Of a DNA stretch of 64,000 bases, positions 54,556 through 62,884 are shown piece after piece; position 1 is the first letter of the stretch, and each line of letters begins with the position of its first letter. The position numbers were made by a program, and so were the translations under genes. The stretch comes from Mesonia sp. HuA40 (lineage in GTDB: Bacteria > Bacteroidota > Bacteroidia > Flavobacteriales > Flavobacteriaceae): positions 62,001-126,000 of the forward strand of contig NZ_VRLT01000026.1 of the NCBI RefSeq assembly GCF_008017835.1, written 5' to 3'. Below the pieces are notes generated by a model. It was not told the origin of the DNA and searched no databases. It saw only the letters and a program-made list of their open reading frames with translations.

Positions 54556-55953
54556 ATGCAAGAAAAATCAACATTAATTATAGGAGCTGGCTTATGTGGT
54601 AGCTTATTAGGGTTACGTTTGGCACAAAGAGGCTATCAAGTAAAATTAATTGAAAAAAGGCCAGATCTAAGAAAAAATGAGATTTCGGCAGGCAGGTCAA
54701 TCAATCTTGCTTTATCCAATCGTGGCTTAAAGGCTATGAAACTAGTAGGAATTGAAGAAAAGGTTAAAGAATTATGTATTCCGATGCACGGCCGCATGAT
54801 TCACCAAAAGGACCGAGACGAATTTCTTTCGCCTTATAGCGGATTAACTTCAGAGTACATCAATTCCATTTCGAGAACTAGATTAAACGCATTGCTTCTG
54901 GATGAGGCTGAAAAATTTCCAAATGTAGAAATTTTATTTAACCACACCTGTCTTGATGTAAACCTGGAGGCCGCCACAGCCACGTTTAAAGATGAAACCA
55001 ACCAGGAAGAAAAGCAGTTTAAGTCAGATGTGATTTTTGGAGCAGATGGCGCAGGTTCTATAGTAAGAAAAAGTATGTGGGAAGACCGCTTATTTCTATT
55101 TAGTTTCTCGCAAAACTTTCTTACTCACGGTTACAAAGAGTTAAGCATTCCTCCTACAAAAGATGGTGGCTATAGGCTAGTAAAAAACGCTTTGCACATT
55201 TGGCCTAGAGGAGAAAATATGGTTATTGCCCTACCTAATCTAGACGGTAGTTTTACGGTTACCCTTTTTATGGCCTATGAAGGAGGAGAATACAACTTAA
55301 ACAACCTAAATACTCCAGAAAAAGTAGAGGCTTATTTTAAAGAAACATACCCCTCTGCATACCCGCATATGCCAACACTTACTCAAGATTTTTTTGAAAA
55401 TCCAACGAGCCCGCTGGGCACTGTCAAATGCTATCCTTGGAGTTGTTCAGGAAAAACTTTACTCATTGGTGATGCCGCGCACGCAATAGTTCCGTTTTAC
55501 GGACAAGGCATGAATGCTTCTTTTGAAGACGTGGTAGTGCTAGACAAAATTATAGAAGAAAATCCCACATCTAATTGGAAATCTATTTTTGATACTTATC
55601 AAAAAGAGCGCAAAGCCGATGCTGATGCTATTGCCGATTTAGCTATTGATAATTTTCATGAGATGAAATCTCATACGGCTGCAGAAATTTTTCAGAAAAA
55701 AAGAAAAATTGAAACAGCTTTAGAGCAAAAACATCCTAAAAAATATGCTTCAAAATACAGGTTGGTTACCTTTAGAGAGGATTTGGGGTATAACAAGGCA
55801 ATGAAAAAAGGAAGAGCACAGGATAAAGCCATATTGAGTTTGCTGAATAAAGGAGTAATAGATACTGAGATGAATTTAGAAGATTTGCTTCATAAAATTA
55901 ATCAAGAGACACAGGAAATCTTAAATGAAGATGCCATCCTTCGCGGGATGTAA
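54556..55953 (+). CDS. kmo: kynurenine 3-monooxygenase
   Basis: FAD/NADPH enzyme that hydroxylates kynurenine to 3-hydroxykynurenine. In 465 residues: Rossmann IIGAGLCGSLLGLRLAQRGY, AGRSINLALSNRGL (the KMO-specific loop), DVIFGADGAGSIVRKSM with the DG motif, and GDAAHAIVPFYGQGMNA as the second FAD motif. The C-terminal helices are present. It lies between kynU and the decarboxylase/hydratase gene, 11 bp before the latter. Confidence 0.96.
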   Translation: MQEKSTLIIGAGLCGSLLGLRLAQRGYQVKLIEKRPDLRKNEISAGRSINLALSNRGLKAMKLVGIEEKVKELCIPMHGRMIHQKDRDEFLSPYSGLTSEYINSISRTRLNALLLDEAEKFPNVEILFNHTCLDVNLEAATATFKDETNQEEKQFKSDVIFGADGAGSIVRKSMWEDRLFLFSFSQNFLTHGYKELSIPPTKDGGYRLVKNALHIWPRGENMVIALPNLDGSFTVTLFMAYEGGEYNLNNLNTPEKVEAYFKETYPSAYPHMPTLTQDFFENPTSPLGTVKCYPWSCSGKTLLIGDAAHAIVPFYGQGMNASFEDVVVLDKIIEENPTSNWKSIFDTYQKERKADADAIADLAIDNFHEMKSHTAAEIFQKKRKIETALEQKHPKKYASKYRLVTFREDLGYNKAMKKGRAQDKAILSLLNKGVIDTEMNLEDLLHKINQETQEILNEDAILRGM

Positions 55954-55964
55954 ACCAACAATAC

Positions 55965-56723
55965 ATGAATTTAGATCAAGTTGCCCATTTAATTGACCAA
56001 GCCACTTTAAAGGCACAGCCCATACAGCAAAAAGATTTTCCTGATTTAAGTTTGCAAGATGCTTATACCGTTCAACGCAAAACCATAAATTTGCGACTAG
56101 AGCGAGCCGAGCATATAACGGGATTTAAATTAGGATTTACCTCACGTGCTAAAATGGAGCAAATGGGTGTGCACGATCTAATTTGGGGCTTTCTAACCAG
56201 TGGCATGCAAATCAATCCGCTTAGCGAAGTAGATCTAAGTAAATACATAAAACCAAATGCTGAGCCTGAAATTGCTTTTCGTGTATCTCAGCCTATTACA
56301 GAATCTATACCGTTAAAAGACGTCCCTAAGTATGTTGATAAGATGGCAGTTGCAATCGAATTAATAGATACTCGGTATGAAAAATTCACCTTTTCTCTAG
56401 AAGATTTGGTAGCCGACAATTGCTCATCTGCAGGTTATTGTATAGGCAAGTGGCAAAATCTTAAAGAAGATATTACCGATTTACCCATCACGCTAATGGT
56501 AAACAGTAAAGTGCAAGAACAAGGAAGTTCATCTGCAATTTTAAACAACCCATTGCAATCCGTAATAGAGCTAAGCCGATTAACCTCTAAAGTTGGCGTA
56601 AAAATAAAACCTGGACACATAATTTTGGCCGGAGCGGCCACCAAGCATATACCTTTGCTGAAAAATAACGAAATAACAACCCAAATAGATAAAATAGGAG
56701 CGGTAAGCTTCAAAACTAAATAA
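55965..56723 (+). CDS. 4-oxalocrotonate decarboxylase / 2-oxopent-4-enoate hydratase family
   Basis: Metal-dependent FAA-hydrolase-like enzyme of the meta-cleavage pathway. The 252 residues show GFKLGFTSRAKMEQMGVHD, KPNAEPEIAFRVSQ with the conserved PEIAF metal-ligand region, and VGVKIKPGHIILAGAATKHI. Decarboxylases (AmnE/XylI) and hydratases (AmnF/XylJ) share this fold and size. Since it directly precedes the deaminase that yields 4-oxalocrotonate, the decarboxylase role is favoured; the other activity would need a second gene or a dual enzyme. Confidence 0.85.
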   Translation: MNLDQVAHLIDQATLKAQPIQQKDFPDLSLQDAYTVQRKTINLRLERAEHITGFKLGFTSRAKMEQMGVHDLIWGFLTSGMQINPLSEVDLSKYIKPNAEPEIAFRVSQPITESIPLKDVPKYVDKMAVAIELIDTRYEKFTFSLEDLVADNCSSAGYCIGKWQNLKEDITDLPITLMVNSKVQEQGSSSAILNNPLQSVIELSRLTSKVGVKIKPGHIILAGAATKHIPLLKNNEITTQIDKIGAVSFKTK

Positions 56724-56729
56724 AGAAAA

Positions 56730-57158
56730 ATGGCAGGAAAAGTAATAGAAGGAAAAGCGAAACCAAGAGGTAAATATCCACACGTTAAGCGAGTAGGCGA
56801 TTTTATTTACGTCTCGGGCACCAGCTCACGTAGAGCAGACAACACTTTTGAAGGTGTTGAAGTTGACGAAATGGGAACCACAAATTTAGATATTAGCAAA
56901 CAAACTGAGGCAGTTTTAAACAACATTGATGCAATTTTAAAAGAAGAAGGTGCTTCCTTAAAAGACGTTGTAGATGTCACCTCCTTTTTGGTAAATATGA
57001 ATGATTTTAAAGGCTACAATGAGACCTATGCTAAGTTTTTTGATCAAGAAACAGGACCAACCCGCACCACAGTAGCTGTACATCAATTGCCTCACCCCCA
57101 TTTGTTGATTGAAATAAAAGTGGTGGCTTATAAAAAACAAGCTTACGCAGGACATTAA
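56730..57158 (+). CDS. amnD: 2-aminomuconate deaminase (RidA family)
   Basis: Hydrolyses 2-aminomuconate to 4-oxalocrotonate and ammonia. The 142-residue RidA fold shows [20 protein letters not shown], characteristic of the NbaF/AmnD-type deaminases, and [20 protein letters not shown] and [20 protein letters not shown] near the C-terminus. It is longer than ordinary RidA (~130). Last gene of the first transcription unit, with a terminator 26 bp downstream. Confidence 0.9.
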   Translation: MAGKVIEGKAKPRGKYPHVKRVGDFIYVSGTSSRRADNTFEGVEVDEMGTTNLDISKQTEAVLNNIDAILKEEGASLKDVVDVTSFLVNMNDFKGYNETYAKFFDQETGPTRTTVAVHQLPHPHLLIEIKVVAYKKQAYAGH

Positions 57159-57183
57159 TAATGATATAGACACCCCCACTATC

Positions 57184-57215
57184 AAACCCTAGTTTACTTC
57201 CCTAAACTAGGGTTT
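57184..57215 (+). terminator. terminator of the kynU-kmo-decarboxylase-amnD operon
   Basis: Perfect 13-bp stem AAACCCTAGTTTA / TAAACTAGGGTTT with a 6-nt loop. Confidence 0.8.
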
Positions 57216-57374
57216 GGTTCTAATATCCTATTATCGCTGATTAACTAAAATTCAACAACTTTCATTCTGATTCGTTTAAAACTATGAAGCAACATTAATC
57301 AAAAATAATACTCAAGCGCTTCAATTTAATAATTTAAGATAACGAAAAACCAAGCATCCTAAATCAAGAAATTC

Positions 57375-57382
57375 TATATTTG
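57375..57382 (+). promoter_or_regulatory. -7 box of the second kynurenine transcription unit
   Basis: TATATTTG, 18 bp before the dehydrogenase ATG at 57401. Confidence 0.55.
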
Positions 57383-57400
57383 TAGAAAACCAATTGATTG

Positions 57401-58849
57401 ATGCTACGCATACAAAATTTTATTAACGGACAACTAATTGACCCTGCTTCCAACGAATGGATAGACAATATAAACCCTGCTCTAGGTGAGGTTTACGGTC
57501 AAATACCAAACAGCCAAGAGACAGACGTGAACCAAGCTGTAACTGCAGCCAATAAAGCATTTTCTGGATGGTCAAACACCAGTATAGAAAAAAGGAGTGA
57601 ATGCTTGTTAAGAATTGCAAAAGGTATTGAAAACCGTCTAGAAGAGTTTGCCCAAGCCGAATCTGTAGACAATGGTAAACCTTTAAGTTTAGCAAGAAAA
57701 GTTGATATTCCGAGGGCAATTGCTAACTTTAGGTTCTTTGCAAAAGCAATAACTCAATATGCAAGTAAATCGCACCAAACGGTACACACCAACAGCATCA
57801 ATTTTACCCTAAGAAAACCAGTAGGAATAGTTGGCTGTATTTCTCCCTGGAATTTACCACTATATCTCTTTAGCTGGAAAATAGCTCCAGCTTTGGCCGC
57901 AGGAAACTGTGTAATCGCAAAACCAAGTGAGGTAACTCCAGTAACTGCCTTTTTACTCAGTCAAGTTTGTCAAGAAGCTGGTTTACCGCCAGGAGTTTTA
58001 AACATTGTACACGGATCGGGTGAACATTGCGGTCAAAGTATCGTAGCACACCCCTCGATTAAAGCCATCTCATTTACGGGAGGCACTAGCACAGGACAAC
58101 ATATAGCTCGCACGGCTGCACCCATGTTTAAAAAACTCTCGCTCGAACTAGGAGGTAAAAACCCCAACCTTGTATTTGCAGATTGTGATTATGAAAAAAT
58201 GTTAAAAACCACTCTGAAATCTTCATTTGCCAATCAAGGTCAAATTTGCCTTTGCGGAAGTAGAATTTACGTAGAAGAAAGTATTTTCAACAAATTCAAA
58301 AATGACTTCGTCGCGGCTACCAAAAAACTTATTGTGGGTGACCCTAACCACCCTAGTACAGATTTAGGAGCTTTGGTTTCTCAAGCCCATCTTAAAAAGG
58401 TTTATAATTACATAAAGCAAATAAATCCCGCAGAAGCTAAAATTCTTGTGGGTGGAAATTTGGTGCATCCTAAAGGTTTTGAAAAAGGATATTTTTTAGA
58501 GCCTACCATCATAGAAGTCAACAACAACCAATGTCGTCTAAATCAAGAAGAAATTTTTGGTCCCGTAGTTACCTTAATGCCTTTTAAAACCGAAAAGGAG
58601 GCATTAAAATTAGCCAATGAAGTTCGCTACGGACTTTCATCAACGGTATGGACAAATGATATTAACAGAAGTATGCGCCTAAGTCAAGAAATTGAAGCCG
58701 GAATTGTTTGGGTAAACACCTGGTTGAACCGAGATTTGCGAACACCATTTGGGGGTGTAAAGGAAAGCGGCGTTGGGCGTGAAGGAGGTTTTGAAGCATT
58801 AGACTTTTTTACTGAACCCAAAAACGTTTGCATACAATACCAAGCATAA
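57401..58849 (+). CDS. amnC: 2-aminomuconate 6-semialdehyde dehydrogenase
   Basis: NAD+-dependent oxidation of 2-aminomuconate semialdehyde to 2-aminomuconate. The ATG at 57401 is preferred to a TTG one codon upstream. The 482-residue ALDH shows GCISPWNLPLYLFSWKIAPA, FTGGTSTGQHIA, LELGGKNPNLVFAD, and the catalytic-Cys region ANQGQICLCGSRIYV, the double-Cys form seen in the ALDH8A1/AmnC group. First gene of the second unit; the SDR follows 18 bp later. Confidence 0.92.
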   Translation: MLRIQNFINGQLIDPASNEWIDNINPALGEVYGQIPNSQETDVNQAVTAANKAFSGWSNTSIEKRSECLLRIAKGIENRLEEFAQAESVDNGKPLSLARKVDIPRAIANFRFFAKAITQYASKSHQTVHTNSINFTLRKPVGIVGCISPWNLPLYLFSWKIAPALAAGNCVIAKPSEVTPVTAFLLSQVCQEAGLPPGVLNIVHGSGEHCGQSIVAHPSIKAISFTGGTSTGQHIARTAAPMFKKLSLELGGKNPNLVFADCDYEKMLKTTLKSSFANQGQICLCGSRIYVEESIFNKFKNDFVAATKKLIVGDPNHPSTDLGALVSQAHLKKVYNYIKQINPAEAKILVGGNLVHPKGFEKGYFLEPTIIEVNNNQCRLNQEEIFGPVVTLMPFKTEKEALKLANEVRYGLSSTVWTNDINRSMRLSQEIEAGIVWVNTWLNRDLRTPFGGVKESGVGREGGFEALDFFTEPKNVCIQYQA

Positions 58850-58867
58850 AAAAATAATTAAATCAAC

Positions 58868-59653
58868 ATGCAATTAAACTTAGATAACAAAAACGCATTA
58901 ATTTGTGGTAGTACAAGCGGAATAGGAAAAGAAGCTGCAATAGCACTCGCTCAAGAGGGAGTGCAAATAACTCTAGTCGCTAGAAATGAGGAAAGGTTAA
59001 AAGAAACTTTAGCCGAATTAGCCACCAATCACGATCAAAAACATGATTATATCATCGCTGATTTTTCTAAACCCGAAAAACTAGCAGAAAGCCTTCAAGA
59101 GGCCTTACGTAAAAAAGATTTTCATATACTTTTAAATAATACAGGTGGTCCCGCTGGTGGCAAAATTGCTGACGCCAAAACACAAGAGTTTATCAATGCC
59201 TTTAACCAGCACCTAATTTGCAACCACATTTTAGCGCAAGCCGTACTCCCTGGAATGAAAAAAAGAGGTTTTGGCCGAATTATCAATGTAATCTCAACAT
59301 CGGTAAAGCAGCCTTTAGATGGGTTAGGCGTTTCTAACACGATTCGCGGTGCCGTGGCCAATTGGAGCAAAACGCTAGCCAATGAAGTTGGTGCTTTTGG
59401 TATCACAGTGAATAATGTATTACCCGGAGCTACCGCAACCGGCAGATTACAAGAAATTATTAGCAATAAGGCTCAAAAAACAGGAAAGACCCAAGAAGAA
59501 ATTGAACAAAGCATGCAGCAAGCCGTGCCAGCAAAACGATTTGCACGACCTCAAGAAATAGCTAATGCTATTTGTTTTTTAGCTAGTGAAAGCGCTGGTT
59601 ATATCAACGGAATTAATCTACCTGTTGACGGTGGGCGTACCAAAAGCTTGTAA
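58868..59653 (+). CDS. short-chain dehydrogenase/reductase
   Basis: A 261-residue SDR: cofactor loop GSTSGIGKEAAIALAQ (GxxxGIG), LLNNTGGPAGGK in place of the usual NNAG, and a catalytic region with Ser in NVISTSVKQP but no clear YxxxK; the expected Tyr position reads NTIRGAVANWSKTLA. SDRs of this FabG-like type with variant catalytic residues accompany ACMS decarboxylase genes in some Bacteroidota. The step it serves is not evident. Co-transcribed within the second unit. Confidence 0.78.
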   Translation: MQLNLDNKNALICGSTSGIGKEAAIALAQEGVQITLVARNEERLKETLAELATNHDQKHDYIIADFSKPEKLAESLQEALRKKDFHILLNNTGGPAGGKIADAKTQEFINAFNQHLICNHILAQAVLPGMKKRGFGRIINVISTSVKQPLDGLGVSNTIRGAVANWSKTLANEVGAFGITVNNVLPGATATGRLQEIISNKAQKTGKTQEEIEQSMQQAVPAKRFARPQEIANAICFLASESAGYINGINLPVDGGRTKSL

Positions 59654-59733
59654 TTAGAACGTAATCTATACATAAGCTCTTAGAATCTATGGTATTAAAC
59701 CCGTATTAATCGGTTACCTAAAAAACTTAAACC

Positions 59734-60822
59734 ATGAAAAACAGACGATCATTAAGAATTAACGGACACTCTCATTTACTACCCTATCCAGAAGAAATTC
59801 CGGCTTTTATGAAAGAAAAAGAAATTTTCTGGGTTGATGACGAACGCAAATACATGTTGCAAAAAAACTGGAAGAGACCTGTAACCGATTCTAGTTTCTT
59901 TTTAGACGAAAAATTAGAGTGGATGGAGCGTAACCAGCTCGATCATGCTGTTGTGCTCAACCTTTCTCAACTTTACGGAAACGGTTTAAGGGTTGAAGAG
60001 ATGAAAAAAGCACTACGCTTTCAAAATGATTTTAATGCGCGTGTACAACATGACAACCCTAGTAAATTTACTTGTGGATTTGTGGTTCACCCCGGTTTTG
60101 TAAGAAGTGCTTTATGGGAGATTGAACGATGTGTAGAAGAATTAGATATGCGCCTGCTTTGCTTACCCACGCATTATATGGATAGTATTGGTACCTGGCG
60201 ATGTATTTTTGATGAAGAAAATGAACCTATTTTTGAATTAGCCAATCAATATAACCTGGCTGTTGAAATTCACCCTTACGATGGTGAAAAGTTCATAAAA
60301 CTAGAAAACACCGCATGGCGTTTTCATTTAATCTGGATGTTAGCACAATGTGCAGATGCTTATCATTTTTTAACTTTAAATGGTTACCCTGATAAATATC
60401 CCAATATGCGTGTATGCTTTGCTCATGGCGGACAGCTGGCACAAATTAATCTAGGACGAAGAATTCAAGGTTTTGATGGTAGACCTGATTTATTTGAAGG
60501 TAAAGTACATCCTAGAAAATCTGTGGGACATCCCAATATCTTTTTTGACACTTTGGTACACGATACAGGCTCTTTAAAATTATTGGTAGAAAACCAAAAA
60601 CCTCAACAGATTATCATGGGCTTAGATGATCCTTACCCTTTAGGAGAAATGGAGAGTGACTCCCAATCTTCTTACCCGGGAAAAATATTAGATTTGGCCG
60701 TTGAGCGAAATATTTTAACAAGCGAGCAATGTACCGCTATTTGGGACGATAACATTATCCGTTGGTTATGCGGCAAAGATGAAGACGCTCAAGAAAAACT
60801 ATTAAATAGGATTTTAAATTAA
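59734..60822 (+). CDS. 2-amino-3-carboxymuconate 6-semialdehyde decarboxylase
   Basis: Zinc amidohydrolase-fold enzyme that decarboxylates ACMS to 2-aminomuconate semialdehyde, diverting flux from quinolinate and NAD. In 362 residues: N-terminal metal motif NGHSHLLP (HxH), VEIHPYDGEKF (metal His), VCFAHGGQLAQIN (His) and IIMGLDDPYPLGEM (metal Asp). It is longer than the ~335-residue animal enzyme by some N-terminal sequence. The step before it (3-hydroxyanthranilate dioxygenase) is missing from the cluster. Confidence 0.9.
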   Translation: MKNRRSLRINGHSHLLPYPEEIPAFMKEKEIFWVDDERKYMLQKNWKRPVTDSSFFLDEKLEWMERNQLDHAVVLNLSQLYGNGLRVEEMKKALRFQNDFNARVQHDNPSKFTCGFVVHPGFVRSALWEIERCVEELDMRLLCLPTHYMDSIGTWRCIFDEENEPIFELANQYNLAVEIHPYDGEKFIKLENTAWRFHLIWMLAQCADAYHFLTLNGYPDKYPNMRVCFAHGGQLAQINLGRRIQGFDGRPDLFEGKVHPRKSVGHPNIFFDTLVHDTGSLKLLVENQKPQQIIMGLDDPYPLGEMESDSQSSYPGKILDLAVERNILTSEQCTAIWDDNIIRWLCGKDEDAQEKLLNRILN

Positions 60823-61463
60823 TGCATTTCTTACCCGAAGATATAGATCAATACACGGTGAATCATAGTTCACCCGAACCTGAACTTTTACAAAAACTCA
60901 ACCGAGAAACCCATCAAAAAATATTGCAACCACGTATGTTAAGTGGGCATTACCAAGGAAGGGTTTTAAGCATGTTAACCAAATTAATAAATCCTAAAAA
61001 CATTTTAGAATTAGGAACTTATACCGGTTACTCTGCTCTTTGCATGGCTGAGGGCATGCAAACCGATGGTGTTTTACATACAATTGATAAAAATGAAGAG
61101 CTATTTGATTTTCAAAGAAAATATTTTGACAAATCTTCTTGGGCTAAACAAATCATTCAACACTTAGGAGAAGCTAAGCAAATTATACCTCGACTTGATC
61201 TAAATTTTGATCTGGTATTTTTAGATGCTGATAAAAACAACTACCTTACCTATTTTGAGTTGATTGTTCCCAAATTGAATTCAGGTGGAATTATTCTTAC
61301 TGACAACGTTCTTTGGAGCGGAAAAGTTACCAAAGCATTAAATCCTAATGACGAGGACACAAGAGTGCTATTGGCTTATAATAAAAAAGTGAACGAAGAT
61401 CCACGGGTTGAAAGCGTAATGCTACCTATTAGGGATGGCCTTACCATTACCCGAAAAAAATAA
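60822..61463 (+). CDS. O-methyltransferase (COMT/CCoAOMT family)
   Basis: A 213-residue SAM-dependent O-methyltransferase with ILELGTYTGYSALCMAEGM (motif I), DLVFLDADKNNYLTYFELI (divalent-metal Asp region) and GGIILTDNVLWSGKV. Metal-dependent enzymes of this group methylate catechol-like hydroxyls. The start ATG overlaps the stop of the decarboxylase gene (TAATG), placing it in the kynurenine operon. A role on a hydroxyanthranilate-like intermediate is possible but unproven. Confidence 0.9.
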   Translation: MHFLPEDIDQYTVNHSSPEPELLQKLNRETHQKILQPRMLSGHYQGRVLSMLTKLINPKNILELGTYTGYSALCMAEGMQTDGVLHTIDKNEELFDFQRKYFDKSSWAKQIIQHLGEAKQIIPRLDLNFDLVFLDADKNNYLTYFELIVPKLNSGGIILTDNVLWSGKVTKALNPNDEDTRVLLAYNKKVNEDPRVESVMLPIRDGLTITRKK

Positions 61464-61467
61464 ACAC

Positions 61468-61983
61468 TTACAAATAGCGTTCTTTTAAGATATTTAGATG
61501 ATGTTGGTTGTGCCCCGAAATGATCCAGAGCAAAATCCTGGGTGAAAAGGGGCAGTCGCTTGCTTCTAGCTCGAGATCAAGCTGTTCTACCCTCAATTGT
61601 TTCAACAACATAAAAGTATGCTGGCGTACCAATAAAAAATCAGCTTTAAGCTGGTCTAAACTAAGCAAGTCGCTTGCATCATTGGCTGCAAAAGCATTTT
61701 CATCAAAACCGACTAATGCCGTTTGGTCTCCACGTAAAATTCTTAATAAACGATAAGAAAAAACCTGCTCGCAATCTATTATGTCTTGCCAAAGTTGCTT
61801 TATTGTCCATTTTTCTGGCGCATAACGAAAATCTTCAAGTGATGCTGGTATATTTTCAAAAACATCTATACTCGCTTGCTTGGTGAGCGAAAGCGATTCT
61901 AAAACATGAACGCCTGGTGCGGCATCAAGATAATTTTGATAGTAATAAGGGGCTTGACTAGGCTGAGGTTTATAAATTTTCAT
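61468..61983 (-). CDS. DinB/YfiT-like putative metal-binding protein
   Basis: A 171-residue four-helix protein: PEKWTIKQLWQDIIDCEQVF (first metal-site helix) and the C-terminal ISGHNQHHLNILKERYL with the HxxxH triad typical of DinB-like enzymes. Members include thiol S-transferases; the substrate is unknown. It overlaps the PAP2 gene start by 14 bp and is last in the minus-strand run; it is convergent with the O-methyltransferase, 4 bp apart. Confidence 0.85.
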   Translation of the reverse strand: MKIYKPQPSQAPYYYQNYLDAAPGVHVLESLSLTKQASIDVFENIPASLEDFRYAPEKWTIKQLWQDIIDCEQVFSYRLLRILRGDQTALVGFDENAFAANDASDLLSLDQLKADFLLVRQHTFMLLKQLRVEQLDLELEASDCPFSPRILLWIISGHNQHHLNILKERYL

Positions 61984-62542
61984 TGGTTAAATTCGGAGAA
62001 TTTTTTTTAACAAAAGCATAAATTAATAAAGCTATACTTACTCCTAGAATTGCTCCGGCTAAAAGATCTAATGGATAATGCACCCCCACATAGATACGGC
62101 TGCTGGCAAATAAAAAAGGCCATAAGTAAAGAAAATAAATCCAACTAAAGCGTTTCCTAAAAAGCAACACAAAATAAGTTGTAATGGCCATAGACGTTGA
62201 GGTGTGTCCCGAGACAAAGCTAAAATAGGTTGGCTCTTGCAATACCCGTATTAAGTCTTTTAAACTATCTACTTGGTTGGGGCGTAACCGCTGCACACTA
62301 AATTTTATCAAACGAGTAATACCAAAAGTTACAGCAAAGCTTCCCAGGTAGCCCAATAGCAGGTATTTACGACTAGTTGCATCTTTAAAGTTGTAGAGTA
62401 TTAAACCTAGTAAAAACAAATATAAGGGAATCCAGAATTCTTCTTGGGTAACAAGAATCCAAAACTGATCGTATTGCTCTACCCCTAAACTATTAAGATA
62501 AATAAAAAGCTCTCTATCCCATTGTTTAATTTGATCTAGCAT
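61970..62542 (-). CDS. PAP2-family membrane phosphatase
   Basis: Lipid phosphate phosphatase or undecaprenyl-pyrophosphate phosphatase of the inner membrane. The 190 residues have about five or six helices and all three catalytic motifs: KFSVQRLRP, SGHTSTSMA and SRIYVGVHYPLD (nucleophile His). The start overlaps the TatA-like gene stop by one base. Confidence 0.92.
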   Translation of the reverse strand: MLDQIKQWDRELFIYLNSLGVEQYDQFWILVTQEEFWIPLYLFLLGLILYNFKDATSRKYLLLGYLGSFAVTFGITRLIKFSVQRLRPNQVDSLKDLIRVLQEPTYFSFVSGHTSTSMAITTYFVLLFRKRFSWIYFLYLWPFLFASSRIYVGVHYPLDLLAGAILGVSIALLIYAFVKKNSPNLTNENL

Positions 62543-62820
62543 TAGCGACGTCTTCTTATCGCTCCTGTGATCTCCTCTATTTCTTCTTTCACCTTATCAA
62601 CTTCATCGGTAATTTCTTTACCCCTAAAGTCTTCTAGATGCTCATTCGAGGTTTGCGTAATCTCATTTTTAATATCGTTGGTGGCGTCTTTTATTTGACG
62701 CATACCCTGACCTAAGCCTCTGGCTATTTCAGGAATTTTATCGGCACCAAAAACCATAACTAATATAAAAACTATAAAAGCTATTTCTGCTCCACTTATA
62801 AATAAAAAACTGATATACAT
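62542..62820 (-). CDS. TatA-family twin-arginine translocase protein
   Basis: The start at 62820 (MYISFLFISGAEIAFIVFIL) gives the usual short N-terminus; an upstream ATG adds 14 residues. The 92-residue product has one membrane helix, the hinge FGADKIPEIARGLGQGMRQ typical of TatA/TatE, an amphipathic helix and a charged tail. It forms the translocation pore with TatC, which is not in the window. It sits between an M1 peptidase gene and PAP2. Confidence 0.88.
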   Translation of the reverse strand: MYISFLFISGAEIAFIVFILVMVFGADKIPEIARGLGQGMRQIKDATNDIKNEITQTSNEHLEDFRGKEITDEVDKVKEEIEEITGAIRRRR

Positions 62821-62850
62821 AATGCAAATATACGAGGGAATTTTCTCATA

Positions 62851-62881
62851 AAAAAAGCTCACCCGTTAAAGTGAGCTTTTT
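62851..62881 (-). terminator. terminator of the M1 peptidase gene
   Basis: Stem AAAAAGCTCAC / GTGAGCTTTTT with an 8-nt loop; the T run on the minus strand ends the peptidase transcript. Confidence 0.8.
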
Positions 62882-62884
62882 AGC

